A DNA stretch of 64,000 nt from an uncultured Litorivicinus sp. (lineage in GTDB: Bacteria > Pseudomonadota > Gammaproteobacteria > Pseudomonadales > Litorivicinaceae), in contig CACECO010000003.1 in the NCBI GenBank assembly GCA_902558075.1, positions 84,597 through 148,596 on the forward strand, read 5' to 3'. Shown here one piece after another: positions 36,563 to 45,770 of the stretch (positions are counted from its first letter, which is position 1; each line of letters starts with the position of its first letter). The notes below the pieces were generated by a model, which was not told where the DNA came from, searched no databases, and worked only from the letters and a program-made list of their open reading frames with translations. Position numbers and translations under genes: made by a program.

Positions 36563-37657
36563 ATGAGCAAAGCATTTACTTTGGCTCTATCGCTGTTGTC
36601 AACGCCGGCATTGGCAGATTGGCAGTTAAACATGAATGAAGGAGTGACCGCGTTATCACGTGAGATATTCGATTTGCACATGTTGATCTTTTGGATCTGC
36701 GTGGTGATCGGCGTTGCTGTCTTCGGCGTCATGTTCTACTCGATTTTCAAATTCCGGAAATCCAAGGGTGCTGTCGCTGAACATTGGCACGAAAATACCA
36801 CCGTGGAAGTGTTTTGGACCGTCATTCCATCCATCATTTTGATTGCGATGGCCGTGCCAGCGACCGCTACCTTGATGGATATGTACGATACGTCAGAAGC
36901 GGATGTTGATATCCAGATCACTGGCTACCAGTGGAAGTGGAGATATCAGTATCTGGACGAGGACATCGACTTCTTTTCGAATTTATCGACTCCTCGGGAA
37001 GAGATCGTCAACGAGTCCGCAAAGAATCCGAACTACCTGCTTGAAGTGGATAACGCTTTGGTGATTCCTGCGAATAAGAAGGTTCGGTTCCTGGTCACAG
37101 CTAACGATGTGATCCACTCGTGGTGGGTGCCTCACTTTGCTGTCAAGAAAGATGCGATTCCAGGATTTATTAATGAAGCGTGGGTCAAGGTCGAAGAACC
37201 AGGTGTGTATCGTGGGCAGTGTACAGAATTGTGTGGCAAGGATCATGGTTTTATGCCGGTGGTCGTCGAAGTGAAATCCGAAGCTGATTACGCGCAATGG
37301 GTTGCAGATCAAAAGGCAATGAAATTAGCGATGGCCAACGAAGCTTCAAAAAAATTCTCAATGGATGAGTTGATTGCCAAAGGTGAGGGTGTTTACCAGG
37401 CTGCATGCGCAGGCTGTCATCAGCCAAATGGGCAAGGGATCCCAGGGGCATTTCCTGCAATCACAGGAAGTGCAATCGCAACGGGCGCGATTGATGCGCA
37501 CGTTGACATCATCGTGAATGGTAAAACAGGCACCGCGATGCAAGCTTTTAAAGAGCAATTATCGGCAGCCGATATCGCTGCTGTTGTAACTTATCAACGG
37601 AATGCGCTAGGTAATACCGTGGGCGATATGGTTCAGCCAAGCGCGATCCAAAAATAA
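36563..37657 (+). CDS. coxB: Cytochrome c oxidase subunit II with fused cytochrome c domain
   Basis: Subunit II of an aa3/caa3-type oxidase carries electrons through CuA. The product of about 364 residues has a signal peptide (about 1-19), two membrane helices (about 40-62 and 85-107, with HENTTVEVFWTVIP between), and the CuA domain with HSWWVPHFAVKKDAIPG and CTELCGKDHGFMPV, which supply the CuA ligands. A C-terminal class I cytochrome c domain with CAGCH (near 279-283) and a distal Met follows, making this the caa3 layout. The start is ATG 36563 with AGGAGG, not the in-frame GTG 36557. Confidence 0.96.
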   Translation: MSKAFTLALSLLSTPALADWQLNMNEGVTALSREIFDLHMLIFWICVVIGVAVFGVMFYSIFKFRKSKGAVAEHWHENTTVEVFWTVIPSIILIAMAVPATATLMDMYDTSEADVDIQITGYQWKWRYQYLDEDIDFFSNLSTPREEIVNESAKNPNYLLEVDNALVIPANKKVRFLVTANDVIHSWWVPHFAVKKDAIPGFINEAWVKVEEPGVYRGQCTELCGKDHGFMPVVVEVKSEADYAQWVADQKAMKLAMANEASKKFSMDELIAKGEGVYQAACAGCHQPNGQGIPGAFPAITGSAIATGAIDAHVDIIVNGKTGTAMQAFKEQLSAADIAAVVTYQRNALGNTVGDMVQPSAIQK

Positions 37658-37669
37658 GAGGAAATCATT

Positions 37670-39268
37670 ATGGCTACAGTTGATGTCGATCTACCGCACG
37701 TAAAAGACGAGGATCCTCACCACCACGGTCCTGCAAAAGGACTTGGGCGCTGGTTGTATACCACGAACCACAAAGACATTGGTTCGATGTATCTGATCTT
37801 CAGCTTGTCCATGTTCATGATTGGCGGAATCATGGCGCTGATTATTCGCGCGGAATTATTCCAGCCCGGCTTGCAACTTGTTGAACCTAACTTCTTCAAC
37901 CAAATGACTACGATGCATGGCCTGATCATGGTCTTTGGGGCTGTGATGCCTGCGTTTGTTGGCCTTGCCAACTGGATGATTCCAATGCAAATCGGTGCTC
38001 CAGATATGGCATTGCCTCGAATGAATAACTGGAGTTTCTGGATTCTGCCCTTTGCGTTCCTGATTCTGTTGTCGTCGTTATTCATGCCGGGTGGCGCGCC
38101 AAACTTCGGCTGGACATTCTACGCTCCGCTGTCGACGACCTACGCACCAGAATCGGTGACATTCTTTATTTTCGGCGTCCATATTATGGGTGCATCGTCA
38201 ATCATGGGCGCGATTAATATCATTGCGACGATTTTGAACATGCGCGCGCCCGGAATGACGCTGATGAAAATGCCACTGTTTGTGTGGACATGGTTGATTA
38301 CCGCTTTCCTCCTGATCGCTGTGATGCCAGTTCTGGCTGGTGTGGTCACTATGATGTTGATGGATATCCACTTTGGAACATCGTTCTTTAACGCGGCAGG
38401 CGGCGGTGACCCAGTCCTTTTCCAGCACGTGTTCTGGTTCTTCGGCCACCCAGAGGTTTACATCATGATTTTGCCTGCATTCGGCATTATCAGTGAGATC
38501 ATTCCAACATTCGCCAGAAAGCGCCTGTTTGGCTACTCGTCAATGGTGTACGCAGTTGCTTCGATTGCATTGCTTTCGTTTGTGGTTTGGGCGCACCACA
38601 TGTTTACCGTAGGGATGCCATTGGTCGGTGAAGTGTTCTTTATGTTTGCGACAATGTTGATCGCGGTCCCAACGGGTGTCAAAGTATTCAACTGGGTTGC
38701 GACGATGTTCCGTGGATCGATGACATTTGAGACGCCAATGCTGTTCGCAATCGCGTTTGTGGTTCTGTTCACCATTGGTGGCTTCTCAGGACTGATGCTT
38801 GCGATTGCGCCGGCTGACTTTCAGTACCATGACACGTATTTCGTTGTTGCTCACTTCCACTATGTCTTGGTGCCGGGTGCGATCTTTTCGATCATGGCCG
38901 CGACCTATTATTGGTTGCCGAAGTGGACTGGACATCAATTGAATGAAACCATGGGTAAACTCCATTTCTGGTTGTCGTTTGTTGGCGTGAACGTCACGTT
39001 CTTCCCAATGCATTTTGTGGGTTTGGCGGGCATGCCGCGCCGGATTCCTGACTACGCGTTGCAGTTTGCTGATTTCAACAGTATGGCATCCGTAGGGGCA
39101 TTTATCTTTGGATTCTCACAGCTAGTATTTATATACAACGTGATCCAGAATGTCCGCGCCGGAGAGAAAGCAACTGCACAGGTTTGGGACGGTGCACAGG
39201 GTCTTGAGTGGACGATACCGTCACCAGCGCCTTATCACACGTTCTCAAAGCCACCAAAGGTTGATTAA
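37670..39268 (+). CDS. coxA: Cytochrome c oxidase subunit I
   Basis: This is the catalytic subunit, reducing O2 at the heme a3-CuB site and pumping protons. The 532 residues form 12 membrane helices. Diagnostic segments are TTMHGLIMVFGAVMP (heme a ligand His), HVFWFFGHPEVYIMILP (CuB His, crosslinked Tyr and the Glu of the D channel), WAHHMFTVGMP, and HDTYFVVAHFHYVL (heme a3 and heme a ligands). RLFGYSSMVYA carries the K-channel region. GAGGAAA precedes the ATG, 12 bases after coxB. Confidence 0.98.
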   Translation: MATVDVDLPHVKDEDPHHHGPAKGLGRWLYTTNHKDIGSMYLIFSLSMFMIGGIMALIIRAELFQPGLQLVEPNFFNQMTTMHGLIMVFGAVMPAFVGLANWMIPMQIGAPDMALPRMNNWSFWILPFAFLILLSSLFMPGGAPNFGWTFYAPLSTTYAPESVTFFIFGVHIMGASSIMGAINIIATILNMRAPGMTLMKMPLFVWTWLITAFLLIAVMPVLAGVVTMMLMDIHFGTSFFNAAGGGDPVLFQHVFWFFGHPEVYIMILPAFGIISEIIPTFARKRLFGYSSMVYAVASIALLSFVVWAHHMFTVGMPLVGEVFFMFATMLIAVPTGVKVFNWVATMFRGSMTFETPMLFAIAFVVLFTIGGFSGLMLAIAPADFQYHDTYFVVAHFHYVLVPGAIFSIMAATYYWLPKWTGHQLNETMGKLHFWLSFVGVNVTFFPMHFVGLAGMPRRIPDYALQFADFNSMASVGAFIFGFSQLVFIYNVIQNVRAGEKATAQVWDGAQGLEWTIPSPAPYHTFSKPPKVD

Positions 39269-39272
39269 ACTG

Positions 39273-39854
39273 ATGACTGAGCAGAACCAAACAAAAACCA
39301 ATCGGCTTGTGGTGCGGCTGGCGACAGCCGCAATCGCAATGTTTGGTTTCGGCTTCGCTTTGGTCCCGTTGTATGATGTTTTTTGTGATATCACGGGACT
39401 TAACGGAAAAAACTTTAGCCAAGGTCCTGCGGACGTTGCTTCAGTGGATCGGTCTAGGACTGTAAAAGTACAGTTCGTTACCGTTAACCCGGCGGACATG
39501 CCTTGGGAGTTTAAGCCAACTCTTCGCTCTATGCGAGTTTACCCTGGCGAAGATCAAACCACCACGTTTTACGCGAAGAATTCGACTGCGGAATGGATGG
39601 TTGCGCAAGCCGTTCCATCTGTAACGCCATCGGAAGCCGCGCCCTATCTTCACAAGGTGAATTGTTTCTGTTTTGATCGGCAACCGCTGGACGCGGGTAC
39701 TGATACTGAGATGCCTCTGTTGTTCGTGGTCGACCCAGAGCTACCAGAGCACATTTCAACAATAACGTTATCTTACGCACTTTATGATCTGACTGATGAT
39801 CAGAAGGTGACGCAGTTAACACTCGATAATGACAAAGGACGGACATCTTTATGA
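39273..39854 (+). CDS. ctaG: Cytochrome c oxidase assembly protein CtaG (Cox11)
   Basis: CtaG/Cox11 delivers copper to CuB of subunit I. The product of about 193 residues has one N-terminal membrane anchor (near 14-36, ending ALVPLYDVFCDITGLNGK) and a periplasmic Ig-like domain. The copper-binding CFCF motif appears as KVNCFCFDRQ, and YPGE and NSTAEWMVAQAVPSVTP are family landmarks. The frame is open upstream into coxA, but ATG 39273 fits the family start. The 3' end overlaps coxC by 4 bases. Confidence 0.96.
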   Translation: MTEQNQTKTNRLVVRLATAAIAMFGFGFALVPLYDVFCDITGLNGKNFSQGPADVASVDRSRTVKVQFVTVNPADMPWEFKPTLRSMRVYPGEDQTTTFYAKNSTAEWMVAQAVPSVTPSEAAPYLHKVNCFCFDRQPLDAGTDTEMPLLFVVDPELPEHISTITLSYALYDLTDDQKVTQLTLDNDKGRTSL

Positions 39855-40732
39855 GTGGTTCGACATATTACGTTCCAGAACAAAGTAAGTGGCCAATTTT
39901 GGCCTCGGTTTCACTTGGGCTTCTCGCCTATGGTGCGGCAATGACGATTACAGCGATGACCGCTGATCGTGACTCTTTTGGCCCTTGGGTTCTCGGTGGT
40001 GGATTCCTAATACTGTTCTACGTGATTTTCGGTTGGTTTAAGGACCAGATTCGCGAGGAAGCTGAAGGGCTTCACAGTGACCAGCTTGATCGATCCTATC
40101 GCCAGGGCATGTTGTGGTTCATTTTTTCTGAGGTGATGTTCTTCTGCGCATTCTTCGGGGCGCTCCTCTATGTCCGGGTGTTCTCAGTGCCTTGGATTGG
40201 TGGTGAGGGCGACAAGGGCGTGACGAATATGTTGTGGGAGGGCTTCACTGCCACTTGGCCTTTGTTACAAACGCCTGACATGAAGCAATTCCCGGGTGCA
40301 TCGGCGGTGATCGATCCATGGCATTTGCCTTTGGTCAATACAGCATTGCTGATCACGTCAAGTGTTACGGTGACTTTTGCGCATCACGCTTTGAAGGAGA
40401 ATAAGCGTGGAGCTTTGGAGGCTTGGTTAGCTGCAACAATCTTGCTGGCTGTTGTCTTTTTGTATTTCCAGGCGGTGGAGTATCACGAAGCGTATACCGA
40501 ACTGGGGCTGACGCTCAATTCAGGTATCTATGGTGCGACCTTTTTCATGTTGACTGGTTTCCATGGCTTCCACGTGATGTTAGGTACAACCATGCTGTTT
40601 GTCATGCTCCTGCGCTGTTTTGATGGGGCTTTTTCACCAGAAAAGCATTTCGCATTCGAGGCAGTCGCTTGGTATTGGCACTTTGTCGATGTGGTTTGGG
40701 TTGGACTGTTTATTTTCGTCTATATCCTCTAA
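39851..40732 (+). CDS. coxC: Cytochrome c oxidase subunit III
   Basis: Subunit III stabilises the oxidase and its proton uptake. The 293-residue protein has seven predicted membrane helices and includes RQGMLWFIFSEVMFFCAFFGAL (about residues 81-102), FMLTGFHGFHVMLGT and the C-terminal FEAVAWYWHFVDVVWVGLF. ATGA overlap with ctaG indicates coupled translation. Its end overlaps the convergent DUF2909 gene by 4 bases. Confidence 0.97.
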   Translation: MSGSTYYVPEQSKWPILASVSLGLLAYGAAMTITAMTADRDSFGPWVLGGGFLILFYVIFGWFKDQIREEAEGLHSDQLDRSYRQGMLWFIFSEVMFFCAFFGALLYVRVFSVPWIGGEGDKGVTNMLWEGFTATWPLLQTPDMKQFPGASAVIDPWHLPLVNTALLITSSVTVTFAHHALKENKRGALEAWLAATILLAVVFLYFQAVEYHEAYTELGLTLNSGIYGATFFMLTGFHGFHVMLGTTMLFVMLLRCFDGAFSPEKHFAFEAVAWYWHFVDVVWVGLFIFVYIL

Positions 40733-40935
40733 GCGCCGATTCCGTGGGGCTCGAGTAATCCGGTGGCAATTCCGATTGCCACCAGCGCGATGAGCCCCAC
40801 AGCCAGTCCAACGCGCCACGCCAGCGCATTCACGACACGCTTCTTGTCGGACGGGTCCTTCATCAGGAAGTAAAGGCCCGAAAATAAAACGCCAACGACG
40901 GCTAAAAACAAAATCACGATTAAAATTTTGAACAT
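40729..40935 (-). CDS. Twin-transmembrane protein (DUF2909)
   Basis: This 68-residue protein has two membrane helices, FKILIVILFLAVVGVLFSGL at the start and GLAVGLIALVAIGIATGLL at the end, joined by a short KDPSDKKRVVNALAWR loop. The pattern and position between coxC and surf1 match the DUF2909 twin-transmembrane family. Its function is unknown, but constant association with cox clusters implies an accessory oxidase role. It is the only minus-strand gene in the cluster, divergent from surf1 by 38 bases. ATG 40935 is preferred over the start four codons upstream. Confidence 0.8.
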   Translation of the reverse strand: MFKILIVILFLAVVGVLFSGLYFLMKDPSDKKRVVNALAWRVGLAVGLIALVAIGIATGLLEPHGIGA

Positions 40936-40973
40936 AGTATTTCTCACTAACTAGAGGGGTGCAGGAAACCACA

Positions 40974-41660
40974 ATGTGGCTAACAAAGAAATGGTGGTTT
41001 TTAATTGTTGTGATTCCAATCGTCAGTTTGTCTATCAAAGCGGGCTTTTGGCAACTCGACCGCGCGCATCAAAAAGAGGAATTAATCCGGGTTTTGACTG
41101 TCGGCGAATCTTTGTTAACAACAGGTTCTGATATGTTGAACGTAGTAGCGCAAAGCGGAACACATCAAGTCCAACTGACAGTCTACCGTGATACCGGCAA
41201 ACCGCTGAGTTTTTTAGATAATCGGATTCAAGACCGAGTTGCAGGTTACGAGGTTTTTACAGAAGCAATGACCTTTGACGGGTCAGCACGGATGTTAGTC
41301 AATCTTGGTTGGGTCCCTGGCATGCAAAGACGAGATGAACTTCCGTCGATCGAAATACCAGCCGTGTTCGAACTGAAAGGGTTATGGGTTCCCGTCACTG
41401 ACAGTTATTTGATGAGCGAAGCGGATGCTGAGACCCTCGGTGATGCTCAACGCGTACAGTCGCTGACGGATCTGATCGAGACCAATTTGTTACCCGGCAT
41501 GGTGTTAGCCGATGGGTTATTACCTCGCAATGCCAACGGACCGAAGCCGAGACTCGGCCCAGAAACTCATTATGGATACGCCATTCAATGGTTTTTGTTG
41601 GCTTTGGTGCTATGTGGGATGACGGCCGTGATCTTGAAGAAGGGGACATTACGTGGGTAA
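40974..41660 (+). CDS. SURF1-family oxidase assembly protein
   Basis: SURF1/Shy1 proteins help insert heme a into oxidase subunit I. The 228-residue chain has the expected two membrane helices flanking a periplasmic domain: N-terminal WFLIVVIPIVSLSIKAGFW followed by QLDRAHQKE, and C-terminal GYAIQWFLLALVLCGMTAVIL. NLGWVPG and the HYGYAIQWF landmarks support the family. GGA precedes ATG 40974. The 3' end overlaps the next gene by 8 bases. Confidence 0.9.
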   Translation: MWLTKKWWFLIVVIPIVSLSIKAGFWQLDRAHQKEELIRVLTVGESLLTTGSDMLNVVAQSGTHQVQLTVYRDTGKPLSFLDNRIQDRVAGYEVFTEAMTFDGSARMLVNLGWVPGMQRRDELPSIEIPAVFELKGLWVPVTDSYLMSEADAETLGDAQRVQSLTDLIETNLLPGMVLADGLLPRNANGPKPRLGPETHYGYAIQWFLLALVLCGMTAVILKKGTLRG

Positions 41661-42102
41661 TCGAACGACTTTTTGGCTGATTTGGGCCATGGCTTTAGTC
41701 CCCATGATCGCTGCATTTGTCATGTATTTTGGGCAAATCGGCTTACCGGAAGGGCGCACACATCATGGGCAACTTGTAGCGTCTGGCACGCAGCATTCTG
41801 ACATAGGGCTACCACATCCAGGTGAACCTGCGAAGTGGCAGGTTGTTCTGGCCTCAAATGCGTCTTGCTTGCCTTGTCAAACCTTTGGAGAGGGCATGGA
41901 GAAGTTTCATACGGCGCTTGGTCGAGAGCGCAACCGTGTTGTTGTGTCTGAGGTCCAAACGGTGGCACTGACGGTTAGTGAGCCCTATATCTGGGTGATC
42001 GACCCACTTGGAAACGTCGTTTTAAAGTTTGAGCCTGGAATTAATCCAACGTTGATTCTCCAGGATTTGAAAAAGTTGTTGAAGTTATCGAAGGTGGGCT
42101 GA
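41653..42102 (+). CDS. Cox-cluster membrane-anchored protein with a CxxC motif
   Basis: This 149-residue protein starts at a GTG and has one N-terminal membrane helix (FWLIWAMALVPMIAAFVMYF, about residues 7-26). The periplasmic domain contains SNASCLPCQTFGEGMEKFH, a CxxC pair in a thioredoxin-like setting, and a later strand YIWVIDPLGNVVLKFEPG resembling the SCO/thioredoxin core. It occupies the position of the small hypothetical gene between surf1 and ctaA in Pseudomonas oxidase clusters. A redox or copper-chaperone role is plausible but not established. No separate SCO/SenC gene is present in this cluster. Confidence 0.7.
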   Translation: MGNRTTFWLIWAMALVPMIAAFVMYFGQIGLPEGRTHHGQLVASGTQHSDIGLPHPGEPAKWQVVLASNASCLPCQTFGEGMEKFHTALGRERNRVVVSEVQTVALTVSEPYIWVIDPLGNVVLKFEPGINPTLILQDLKKLLKLSKVG

Positions 42103-43127
42103 TGGCAAATAATCTTCCATTAAAGCTAGCGACTATTGCTCTGTTCTTAGCAGTTGAAGTGGTCCTGATGGGTGGTTTTACAAGGATCACTGATTCTGGC
42201 CTTGGTTGTCCCGATTGGCCGGGTTGTTTCGGCAAGATGGTAATGGCCACCGATACTGAGACAATCGAGCATCTTCAAGAGCGTTATCCAGAAATCCATG
42301 TTGCGGTTCATAAAGGCTGGATCGAAATGATTCATCGCTATATTGCTGGAGGTCTTGGGCTCTTGATCATGGGGCTCGCATACCTTGGATATCGTGAAAA
42401 AGATAAGATATCCAACTACCCCTATTTGGTGTCGCTTGCGCTACTTGGACTTGTCATTATTCAAGGAGCATTCGGTGCGTTCACAGTGACGCTGAAGTTG
42501 TTGCCGAATATCGTGACACTGCATTTGATGGGTGGACTGATCATCGTTTCGACGCTGATGTATTTGCGTCATCGGCTTAAACGTCTGGCCAATGGTGACA
42601 CGCAAACTATTTCCATGCGAATGCCAGTCCTTGTCGGGATCAGCTTATTGTTCGCACAGATTATCTTGGGGGGTTGGGTATCGACTAACTATGCCGGTTG
42701 GGCATGCCCAGGAGTACTTAGTTGTGCTGGCGGCGGTGAGGTTCAATATGATTTTCAGAGTGGGTTCAATTTGCTCCCGGAGATTGGGCCAAATTATGAA
42801 GGCGGGCGACTTGAGCACGGTGCGCGAGCTGCCATACAGGTAGTGCATCGGGCCGGTGCCTTCGTGGTCCTTGGCTATTGGCTAGTATTGTTGACGGTTT
42901 ATCTCAAACGTGGCGTGCTAACGTCCCGTAAAGCGTCTCAATTTATTGGGTTAACTCTTGTGCAAATCGTGTTCGGCTATGCAAACGTTGTTTATGCAGT
43001 TCCAGATAGTCTCGCATTTATCCATCATGCCTTGGGTGTTTTACTATTATTGGCGGCGTGGTTGATTGCATATGAGACGGCTACTGAACAGGAGGATGCT
43101 GTTTATGGCAATGTTAGACACGCTTAA
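42102..43127 (+). CDS. ctaA: Heme A synthase (COX15/CtaA)
   Basis: CtaA oxidises the C8 methyl of heme O to make heme A for subunit I. The 341 residues form eight membrane helices with GGFTRITDSGLGCPDWPGCFG-type sequence near 24-44 (the conserved Cys pair region), EMIHRYIAGGLG (heme-ligand His), and later HRAGAFVVLGYW and HHALGVLLLL. The start ATG shares one base with the upstream stop. The 3' end overlaps the ctaB frame by 23 bases. Confidence 0.95.
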   Translation: MANNLPLKLATIALFLAVEVVLMGGFTRITDSGLGCPDWPGCFGKMVMATDTETIEHLQERYPEIHVAVHKGWIEMIHRYIAGGLGLLIMGLAYLGYREKDKISNYPYLVSLALLGLVIIQGAFGAFTVTLKLLPNIVTLHLMGGLIIVSTLMYLRHRLKRLANGDTQTISMRMPVLVGISLLFAQIILGGWVSTNYAGWACPGVLSCAGGGEVQYDFQSGFNLLPEIGPNYEGGRLEHGARAAIQVVHRAGAFVVLGYWLVLLTVYLKRGVLTSRKASQFIGLTLVQIVFGYANVVYAVPDSLAFIHHALGVLLLLAAWLIAYETATEQEDAVYGNVRHA

Positions 43128-44004
43128 TGCTGGGTCGACGACTCCAACTTGGAAGGATTATTTAACGCTCACCAAACCACGGGTTGTCGCGGTCCTTGTG
43201 TTGACCTCGATGGTTGGGATGCTTCTCGCAAGGCCGGTATTACCTCCGATTGAACTGTTTATCCTTGCAAATTTCGGTATCGGACTTGCTGCATCAGCTG
43301 CAGCCGCTGTGAATCATGTCGTCGACAGGCGCCTTGATGCAATGATGAGTCGAACCAAACATCGACCGGTCTCAGAGGGTAAAGTGTCGCCAACCAATGC
43401 ATTGGTTTTTGCATTTGCGCTGGGTTTGACTGGTCTAACGATCCTAGTCATGGTTGCAAACGTACTGACTGCGGTTTTGACATTTGCATCGATCATCGGT
43501 TACGCGGTGGTTTACACCCTGTATCTGAAGCGAGCGACGCCTCAGAATATTGTCATTGGCGGTATCGCTGGTGCAGCTCCACCACTGCTTGGTTGGGTGG
43601 CTGTGACCGGGTCAGTCGACCCCAATGCCTTGTTGCTTGTTGCCATTATTTTTGCCTGGACGCCACCACACTTCTGGGCTCTGTGCATCGCAAAAAAAGA
43701 GGATTACGCAAACGCTGATATCCCGATGTTACCTGTGACCCATGGTGAGGATTACACGCGCTTACAGATGCTTCTTTACACCATTTTGATGGTCATCGTC
43801 ACGGTACTGCCATACCTCAGTGGAATGAGTGGGGTCGTATATCTAATCGGGATTGCCATCATCAACGCTCGGTTTTTGACGTTATTGAAGCGATATACCG
43901 ACTCGAAAGATGCGCAGGATGCGATGATTCTTTTTTGGTATTCGATTCGATATATTATGTGGTTATTCCTCTTCTTATTGGTAGATCACTTTGTATTGCT
44001 GTGA
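43105..44004 (+). CDS. ctaB: Protoheme IX farnesyltransferase (heme O synthase)
   Basis: CtaB adds a farnesyl group to heme B, giving heme O. The product of about 299 residues is a UbiA-superfamily membrane prenyltransferase with the Asp-rich motifs NHVVDRRLDAMMSRTKHRP (near 73-91) and KKEDYANADIPMLPV (near 196-210). LTKPRVV near the N-terminus is typical. Of several in-frame ATGs, 43105 has AGGAGG at a suitable distance (9 bases). It is the last intact gene of the cox cluster. Confidence 0.96.
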   Translation: MAMLDTLNAGSTTPTWKDYLTLTKPRVVAVLVLTSMVGMLLARPVLPPIELFILANFGIGLAASAAAAVNHVVDRRLDAMMSRTKHRPVSEGKVSPTNALVFAFALGLTGLTILVMVANVLTAVLTFASIIGYAVVYTLYLKRATPQNIVIGGIAGAAPPLLGWVAVTGSVDPNALLLVAIIFAWTPPHFWALCIAKKEDYANADIPMLPVTHGEDYTRLQMLLYTILMVIVTVLPYLSGMSGVVYLIGIAIINARFLTLLKRYTDSKDAQDAMILFWYSIRYIMWLFLFLLVDHFVLL

Positions 44005-44229
44005 TTCCTAATGATTGAGGGCAGATCGGCATAGGTTAGCTTACTGCGCCTTTTGAAATTTAACAATCAACCGATCGTTTGCGGTGAGGGTGAGGACCTT
44101 GCATGGTTAGGTCCAGGGAGGACTTAACATATGATTTATTTTGCCACATCGCTGGCAAATTAAAGGGTCCGAAAAAGGAAGTAGGTTCTTATCGAGTAGG
44201 GGCGTTACTTAGCCAAAATAATTTTTTTG

Positions 44230-44681
44230 ATTCAGATTTCAATCTTGGCTACGATTCTAGTAATTGCTTTGTAAGTTAGTGTTCCACAAGTCGGTTGGCC
44301 GGTCGCTGGTAAAAGGGCCGTTCGCCTTGCGTAACCACGCGCACTTGGGTCGGCACTCCTCTTTTACTCTGCGATGTGGGCTGCCGTCGCGTTTATCTCA
44401 GTCTGTATGCACTGGATGGAAAAGACGTATGGAGGCGAGGTATGGCTCGATGACTGTTTCGTCCTAACCACGGTGACAGCGACTCCACTGTTCTTCTCAG
44501 GTATTCCATTTTGCTACGGGTGCTTTGGTTATATGTCGCCGTAGCAAGTGCTTCCGTGGCCTATTCGGTGGATCTTCGTTATAGCGGGACGTCGCGGATT
44601 ATGAAAATTGATGGAGACCGCGCATTTATGTTTGCGTCATCAATTTCAACGGTTGCGTTATTTACATTGGTGGGTATGTAA
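44230..44681 (+). pseudogene. Frameshifted remnant of a Yip1-family membrane protein
   Basis: Three pieces in different plus-strand frames together read as one Yip1/DUF1282 protein. First, ILATILVIAL, a stop, then VSVPQVGWPVAG (44242 onward). Second, AMWAAVAFISVCMHWMEK with TYGGEVWLDD and TATPLFFSGIP following. Third, LLRVLWLYVAVASASVAYSV and then RIMKIDGDRAFMFASS, ending at TAA 44679-44681. Each piece matches the expected order (TTQVGWPVxG, HWMAKTYGG, TPLFLAGIP, AYSVYLLYxG, FLFASSV). At least two frameshifts and one internal stop separate them. The bases from 44005 to about 44230 probably contained its 5' end, but I see nothing certain there. Confidence 0.75.
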
Positions 44682-44730
44682 GCGGCAAGCGTTATCGCCT
44701 CGAGTTACTTGGTTCCGCTGTTTATCTCCC

Positions 44731-45066
44731 CTAAATTTGTAACCAGTAAACGACATACAAGGAGGCCATTCCGGCGATTAATGTGGGAATAGTTTTTTTT
44801 GTGGTGAAGAAAGTGATTGCGGCAACGCATGCGGCGATTGGCTTCGGATCGATTACCACTGGGCCAAAGGCATTCACGAGCCCGATATTACCCTGAAATA
44901 TCCCAGGGATAACTAATGCACAAAGGACTGCTGGCGGAACGAACTCCAGCGAATCTGTAAACCACTGTGGCAGTTTGAAATATTGCTGACCCTCAATGAA
45001 TGCACATTTCAGTGCTAGCGTCACAAGGCTCGCGAGCGTCACGACGATTAAGAAAGCATTTGTCAT
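44731..45066 (-). CDS. AzlD-like branched-chain amino acid exporter small subunit
   Basis: AzlD is the small four-helix partner of AzlC in exporters of branched-chain amino acids and related compounds. The 111-residue length is typical. Features are the C-terminal half VIDPKPIAACVAAITFFTTKK and a final IPTLIAGMASLYVVYWL helix, and the FVPPAVLCALVIPGI stretch. Its start overlaps the azlC stop by one base, so the two are translationally coupled. Confidence 0.85.
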   Translation of the reverse strand: MTNAFLIVVTLASLVTLALKCAFIEGQQYFKLPQWFTDSLEFVPPAVLCALVIPGIFQGNIGLVNAFGPVVIDPKPIAACVAAITFFTTKKTIPTLIAGMASLYVVYWLQI

Positions 45067-45770
45067 TATCCACAGAATCGCTTAAATAAAACGCCGGCGA
45101 GCATTCCGAGTGTGCCACCAAAAATTAAACCTAAATTATACGGAAGCTCGAGCCCGAGAAAGGATACACCAGCGCCGGTGAGCGCAGTGACTCGATGAGC
45201 GTTTGTTTTTAGGGTGTTAAGTGCAAGTGCCAAAAACGTCAGCGGAATCATAAACTCGAGTGACCAAAACACAGGGATCACTTGGCCGACAAGGGCGCCT
45301 GCCAAAGTGCACAGTTGCCACAAGAGCCATAGAACGAGCGTGCCACCTCCGTAGTAGGCCATTCGCTCATTGAGATCCCAGTCATGTGTTGGGTAGTCTC
45401 GTTGACAGATAGCAAAGATTTGATCGGTCAGTCCATATCCTGCTAGCAGTCGAGAAGCCCGATTGGCATTCGCTAAATATGGCGCAATTGATGCGCTGTA
45501 GAGCACGTAGCGCAGGTTGATAGCTGCAACGGTCATGAGAATAATCCACAGTGAGGCTCCTTCGTCCATCAATTGGTATGCAGCAAGTTGCGATGCGCCA
45601 GCGAACATTAGAAGTGATCCCATTATCGAATCAATCCATGTATATCCGAACGATACCGGTGTGAATCCAGCAATAAGTCCAAACGGAACGATTCCAGGCA
45701 GGAGCGGCAACATCGCGTACATCCCCTGTCGTGCGCGAGATTGAAGATTTCTGGGTGAGTTACGATACAT
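45066..45770 (-). CDS. AzlC-like branched-chain amino acid exporter large subunit
   Basis: This product of about 234 residues has the conserved N-terminal LPLLPGIVPFGLIAGFTP (about residues 21-38), MFAGASQLAAYQL and the NLRYVLYSASIAPYL block that define AzlC. It has six to seven hydrophobic segments. The frame is open to a GTG at 45842, but ATG 45770 gives a family-like N-terminus; neither has a clear Shine-Dalgarno sequence. The azlC-azlD pair probably exports a branched-chain or hydrophobic amino acid. Confidence 0.87.
   Translation of the reverse strand: MYRNSPRNLQSRARQGMYAMLPLLPGIVPFGLIAGFTPVSFGYTWIDSIMGSLLMFAGASQLAAYQLMDEGASLWIILMTVAAINLRYVLYSASIAPYLANANRASRLLAGYGLTDQIFAICQRDYPTHDWDLNERMAYYGGGTLVLWLLWQLCTLAGALVGQVIPVFWSLEFMIPLTFLALALNTLKTNAHRVTALTGAGVSFLGLELPYNLGLIFGGTLGMLAGVLFKRFCG

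Noticed and set aside
43128..44004. Earlier in-frame starts for ctaB at 43066 or 43096
   Set aside because: 43066 lies deep in ctaA, and 43096 directly abuts the Shine-Dalgarno sequence; 43105 has correct spacing.
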